Source: Cellulophaga algicola DSM 14237 (lineage in GTDB: Bacteria; Bacteroidota; Bacteroidia; Flavobacteriales; Flavobacteriaceae). From it: DNA of 64,000 bases. Positions 61,618-64,000 of the stretch are shown here, piece by piece. Positions within the stretch are counted from its first letter, which is position 1. The number at the start of each line of letters is the position of its first letter. Location of the stretch: NCBI RefSeq assembly GCF_000186265.1, contig NC_014934.1, positions 3,534,001-3,598,000 of the forward strand, written 5' to 3'. A program made the position numbers and the translations under genes. Below the pieces are notes generated by a model that worked only from the letters and a program-made list of their open reading frames with translations, was not told the origin of the DNA and did not search any database.

Positions 61618-62550
61618 TTATAATTTTAATTTTTCACCTAGTTTTATATCCCATTCTTTTTCAATTATAGGACTATAACCTGAATCATGATGAAAAGTTA
61701 TTTCGCCAAAATATAATTTATTATCAACTTCATACCAATCAACTCTAACATAAGGAAATTCTTTTGACAGTATTTCAGATAGTGTAATCATTTTATTTAA
61801 ATTGTAGGGCCTTTTTATTTCATAATCTGCGGGAATAGCATAGGGCTTTCCGTTTTTATAGGAGGGCCAATAAAAAGGAGATCTTTCCCATTTCGAGTTA
61901 TACCAATTTCTTTTATGCTCTATTGATCCTCTACTAGCATCCACAGAAATTGTCTCTGTTTTATGATTTAGAATATGAAATTTATAATCTTTTGGAGCTT
62001 TTCCTCCTTCATCAATTAATAAATCCTCAATAATTATTTTTTTCTCAATATTTTTATATTGCCATTCTTTGCTTCTGTCGTAGTAATTTAAAGCAAGTCT
62101 TCTATTAAGTTCTTGCCTAATTTCATCCCAATTTGCACTTGCTTTATCTATAATTACGATTCCTCCAGAGCTATCGTGATTTGCCTTTATAATGAATGGA
62201 GCTTCTGGTAAATTTTCAGGTTTTATATCATCAACTTTATTTGTTGAAAATAATAAAGGGACTAAGTATTCTTCCCCTATATTTTTTTTAATATATTCTC
62301 TAACGCTTAATTTATCCGCTAACTCAGTATGTAATGGCCTTCTATCATTTAATTTTAAGCAATTTATTTTTTCATTTAAAGTTTTAGGATTTTCTAAATC
62401 TAGTTCAAATCCATGTGCTTTTAAAAACCTTCTTTTTACATATTTTTCATCAGATAAAATATTATACCTATAAAAGTTATAGAAACTTCTAATTATTTTG
62501 TTAAATATATTATATTCTGGCGTTTTATAATATTCAGGGTTTATACTCAT
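61618..62550 (-). CDS. ATP-grasp, TupA-like protein
   Basis: The 310-residue protein belongs to the TupA-like ATP-grasp family (RRFLKAHGFELDLENPKTLNEKI, PFIIKANHDSSGGIVII, IIIEDLLIDEGGKAPKDYKF, FGEITFHHDSG). The last block carries the metal-binding glutamate expected for ATP-grasp. TupA-type proteins in capsule loci are predicted to form amide bonds between a sugar acid and an amino acid or polyglutamate. It starts 17 bases inside the polymerase gene. With the FemAB-like domain it supports amino-acid decoration of the glycan. Confidence 0.82.
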   Translation of the reverse strand: MSINPEYYKTPEYNIFNKIIRSFYNFYRYNILSDEKYVKRRFLKAHGFELDLENPKTLNEKINCLKLNDRRPLHTELADKLSVREYIKKNIGEEYLVPLLFSTNKVDDIKPENLPEAPFIIKANHDSSGGIVIIDKASANWDEIRQELNRRLALNYYDRSKEWQYKNIEKKIIIEDLLIDEGGKAPKDYKFHILNHKTETISVDASRGSIEHKRNWYNSKWERSPFYWPSYKNGKPYAIPADYEIKRPYNLNKMITLSEILSKEFPYVRVDWYEVDNKLYFGEITFHHDSGYSPIIEKEWDIKLGEKLKL

Positions 62551-63736
62551 GTTTTTTTATTTGATTGTCGTTAATGTTATATGCTAAATAAACAAATACT
62601 ACCATTATGTAGCCTTGATTTATTATGGTCTGTAAGCTCAACATGAAAATATATAATGTGCAAAGTATTGCTAAAGAAAAGTATTTTACATTACTGTTAG
62701 ATGTAAATGAGGATTTTACATAAGTAATAAGTAGAATTATAAAAAATATGAATGTAAATATTCCAGCATCTGCCCATACTCCTAGAATTGTATTATGTCC
62801 TCTGATAATATTTGAGAACCTTAGTCCATTGCCAATTATTGGGTTTTCATTGATGTAGTTTAACATGTTTTGTAAAAGGTAATCTCGCCCAGATAAACCA
62901 ACATTATCTGTTTCTAATGTTAAAATACTTGCTATATTTTCGACACGAGTTTGTTGAACCGTAGATAGTTTTCCACTACTAAGAGCAAGGTTTATGGAGC
63001 CTATTAAAAGGATGGGCACAAAAATTATTGTAAATAATATTCTTTTAGGTGTAAATAATTTATAATTAACAAGCATTATTACTAACAATGCAACGACAAA
63101 TCCAGTTTTAGAAAAAGTCAATAAGACGGCATAGAATGAAATGAGCATTCCTACTAGCTTAATATATTTAAGGTATTTATTTTTGGAATTTTTTAAACTT
63201 TGATTTATAAATATGAATGAAAGCAAAGAAGATACCGCAGCATTGTTGGCATCTCCATATACTCCACCAGCTCTATCTAAGTTATATTCATAAATACCGC
63301 TGACATCTACTGAGAAATTAATAAATTTGAAGTAAATTAATAACAATGTAGTGGTGAAAAATGTAATAGTTAATACTTTTAATGTAAGTTTTCTATACTC
63401 TGGAATACTTAAAAGAACAGAAAATCCTAAAAAATAGGTTATATAAACCAGTGTTTTTAAAATGTCAGCTTCGTTCCCTAGAACTGCGCTTGCAATTAGT
63501 GAAAACGTATAATATAAAAAATAAAAAGCAATCCATAATTTTATTAATGGAGCTTTTTCTTCGCTTTTTTTCAACACCAAAAGAATACCTGCAAAAATAA
63601 ATGCTATCATTAAATAAGCAGATATTTGACCAAGACTTACAGATATAAAATTCGTTATGAAAACCTGTAAATTTAAACAACTATAAAATATCGGCACATA
63701 GAAGAAAATGTAAATTAAATATTTTAATTTATCCAT
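62534..63736 (-). CDS. O-antigen ligase/polymerase-like membrane protein (Wzy-like)
   Basis: The 400-residue protein has ten or more membrane segments and one large periplasmic loop near residues 250-310 (GLSGRDYLLQNMLNYINENP, RFSNIIRGHNTILGVWADAG) typical of Wzy_C/WaaL-like proteins. The conserved arginine and histidine of that loop (RGHN) are present. It polymerises or ligates lipid-linked repeat units in the periplasm. It overlaps the TupA-like gene by 17 bases and the glycosyltransferase at the right edge by 8 bases, so it is within the same operon. Confidence 0.87.
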   Translation of the reverse strand: MDKLKYLIYIFFYVPIFYSCLNLQVFITNFISVSLGQISAYLMIAFIFAGILLVLKKSEEKAPLIKLWIAFYFLYYTFSLIASAVLGNEADILKTLVYITYFLGFSVLLSIPEYRKLTLKVLTITFFTTTLLLIYFKFINFSVDVSGIYEYNLDRAGGVYGDANNAAVSSLLSFIFINQSLKNSKNKYLKYIKLVGMLISFYAVLLTFSKTGFVVALLVIMLVNYKLFTPKRILFTIIFVPILLIGSINLALSSGKLSTVQQTRVENIASILTLETDNVGLSGRDYLLQNMLNYINENPIIGNGLRFSNIIRGHNTILGVWADAGIFTFIFFIILLITYVKSSFTSNSNVKYFSLAILCTLYIFMLSLQTIINQGYIMVVFVYLAYNINDNQIKKHEYKP

Positions 63737-64000
63737 CTTTCAATAATTTTAACCACTGTTGATATATGTTTTCTATATCATATTTTTTTATACTTTCAGT
63801 AGAGTTGTTTTTTAATTTAGCTCTAAGGTTTTCATCATTTATTAATGAAATAATTCCTTCACGCATCTTCGTACTATCCTGATCATCGATAAGAAGTCCA
63901 TTATAATTGTTTTTTATAATATCAGAAGGACCAGTAACACAATCATAGGCTATACAAGCCATTCCTTGAGACATTGCTTCTATCAAAACCATAGGTAATC
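63729..64000 (-). CDS. GT4-family glycosyltransferase, 5' part beyond the window
   Basis: Only the last 90 or so residues are in the window. They read LPMVLIEAMSQGMACIAYDC followed by TGPSDIIKNNYNGLLI and a helical tail ending LKLLKDG. This is the donor-binding half of a GT4 enzyme: the E of VLIEAM is the second glutamate of EX7E and the first lies outside. The ATG at 63992 is internal, since the frame is open to the right edge. It overlaps the polymerase gene by 8 bases and heads this part of the operon. Confidence 0.85.
   Translation of the reverse strand, partial: LPMVLIEAMSQGMACIAYDCVTGPSDIIKNNYNGLLIDDQDSTKMREGIISLINDENLRAKLKNNSTESIKKYDIENIYQQWLKLLKDG

Overview
This window looks like the chromosome of a low-GC marine-type member of the Flavobacteriaceae (Bacteroidota). 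The evidence is the AT-rich sequence, TAnnTTTG promoter boxes of the Bacteroidota type, a T9SS sorting tail on a secreted enzyme, bacillithiol synthesis (bshA), a Bacteroidota-type LptD and TamB, a GH3/serine-hydrolase fusion, and the FeS-protein pair next to an MCE protein. The genus cannot be fixed from sequence reading alone. I saw no rRNA, tRNA, CRISPR array or intact transposon.

Region 1 (1-4434) is an accessory patch. It holds a cut-off MORN-like gene, three small lipoprotein genes of unknown function, fragments of short Cys/His-rich or Trp/Tyr-rich coding sequence, and degenerate intergenic repeats carrying a GC-rich hairpin. The modular order repeat - tip fragment - lipoprotein recurs. 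It resembles a graveyard of orphan polymorphic-toxin tips and immunity genes, but this is an inference. Region 2 (4435-9824) has outer-membrane phospholipase A, a quinone-oxidoreductase-like enzyme, a DoxX-like membrane protein, an alpha/beta hydrolase, and a DUF1338/HglS-like enzyme divergent from a LysR regulator.

Region 3 (10044-15714) runs on the + strand: KDPG aldolase, a lipoprotein esterase, a GMC dehydrogenase with a CX2CX2CX3C motif plus its Tat-lipoprotein subunit, a VanX-like dipeptidase lipoprotein and a second secreted esterase. Region 4 (15721-21599) is mostly housekeeping: THUMP-like methyltransferase, AI-2E-family membrane protein, DUF4159, DUF1223, rsmE, a TfoX-like protein and tsaD. 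tsaD is divergent from a TamB-like gene that has no ordinary start codon. Region 5 (26273-29219) is pfkA, gapA and an N-acetylglucosamine-kinase-like gene. RidA and LptD then lie on the - strand (29316-32493).

Region 6 (32591-42264) is an envelope/redox block: amidase, MCE/MlaD protein, two FeS proteins of the heterodisulfide-reductase type, a conserved small protein, the GH3 fusion and bshA. Region 7 (42621-51882) pairs an MBOAT acyltransferase with an SGNH-like protein. It continues with an FN3-repeat surface protein built from six modules at an exact 282-bp period and a secreted tyrosinase-family type-3 copper protein. Convergent with the tyrosinase are a periplasmic HMA metal-binding protein and a TonB-dependent receptor, which together suggest a copper-handling island.

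Region 8 (52501-64000) is a surface polysaccharide locus. A CapK/PaaK-like adenylating enzyme and a NeuD-type acetyltransferase are on +. A long leftward operon is on -: glycosyltransferases, Wzy-like polymerase, ATP-grasp (TupA-like) protein, serine-acetyltransferase-like protein, two tandem initiating sugar transferases and a NeuD-FemAB fusion. The combination suggests a glycan decorated with acyl or amino-acyl groups.
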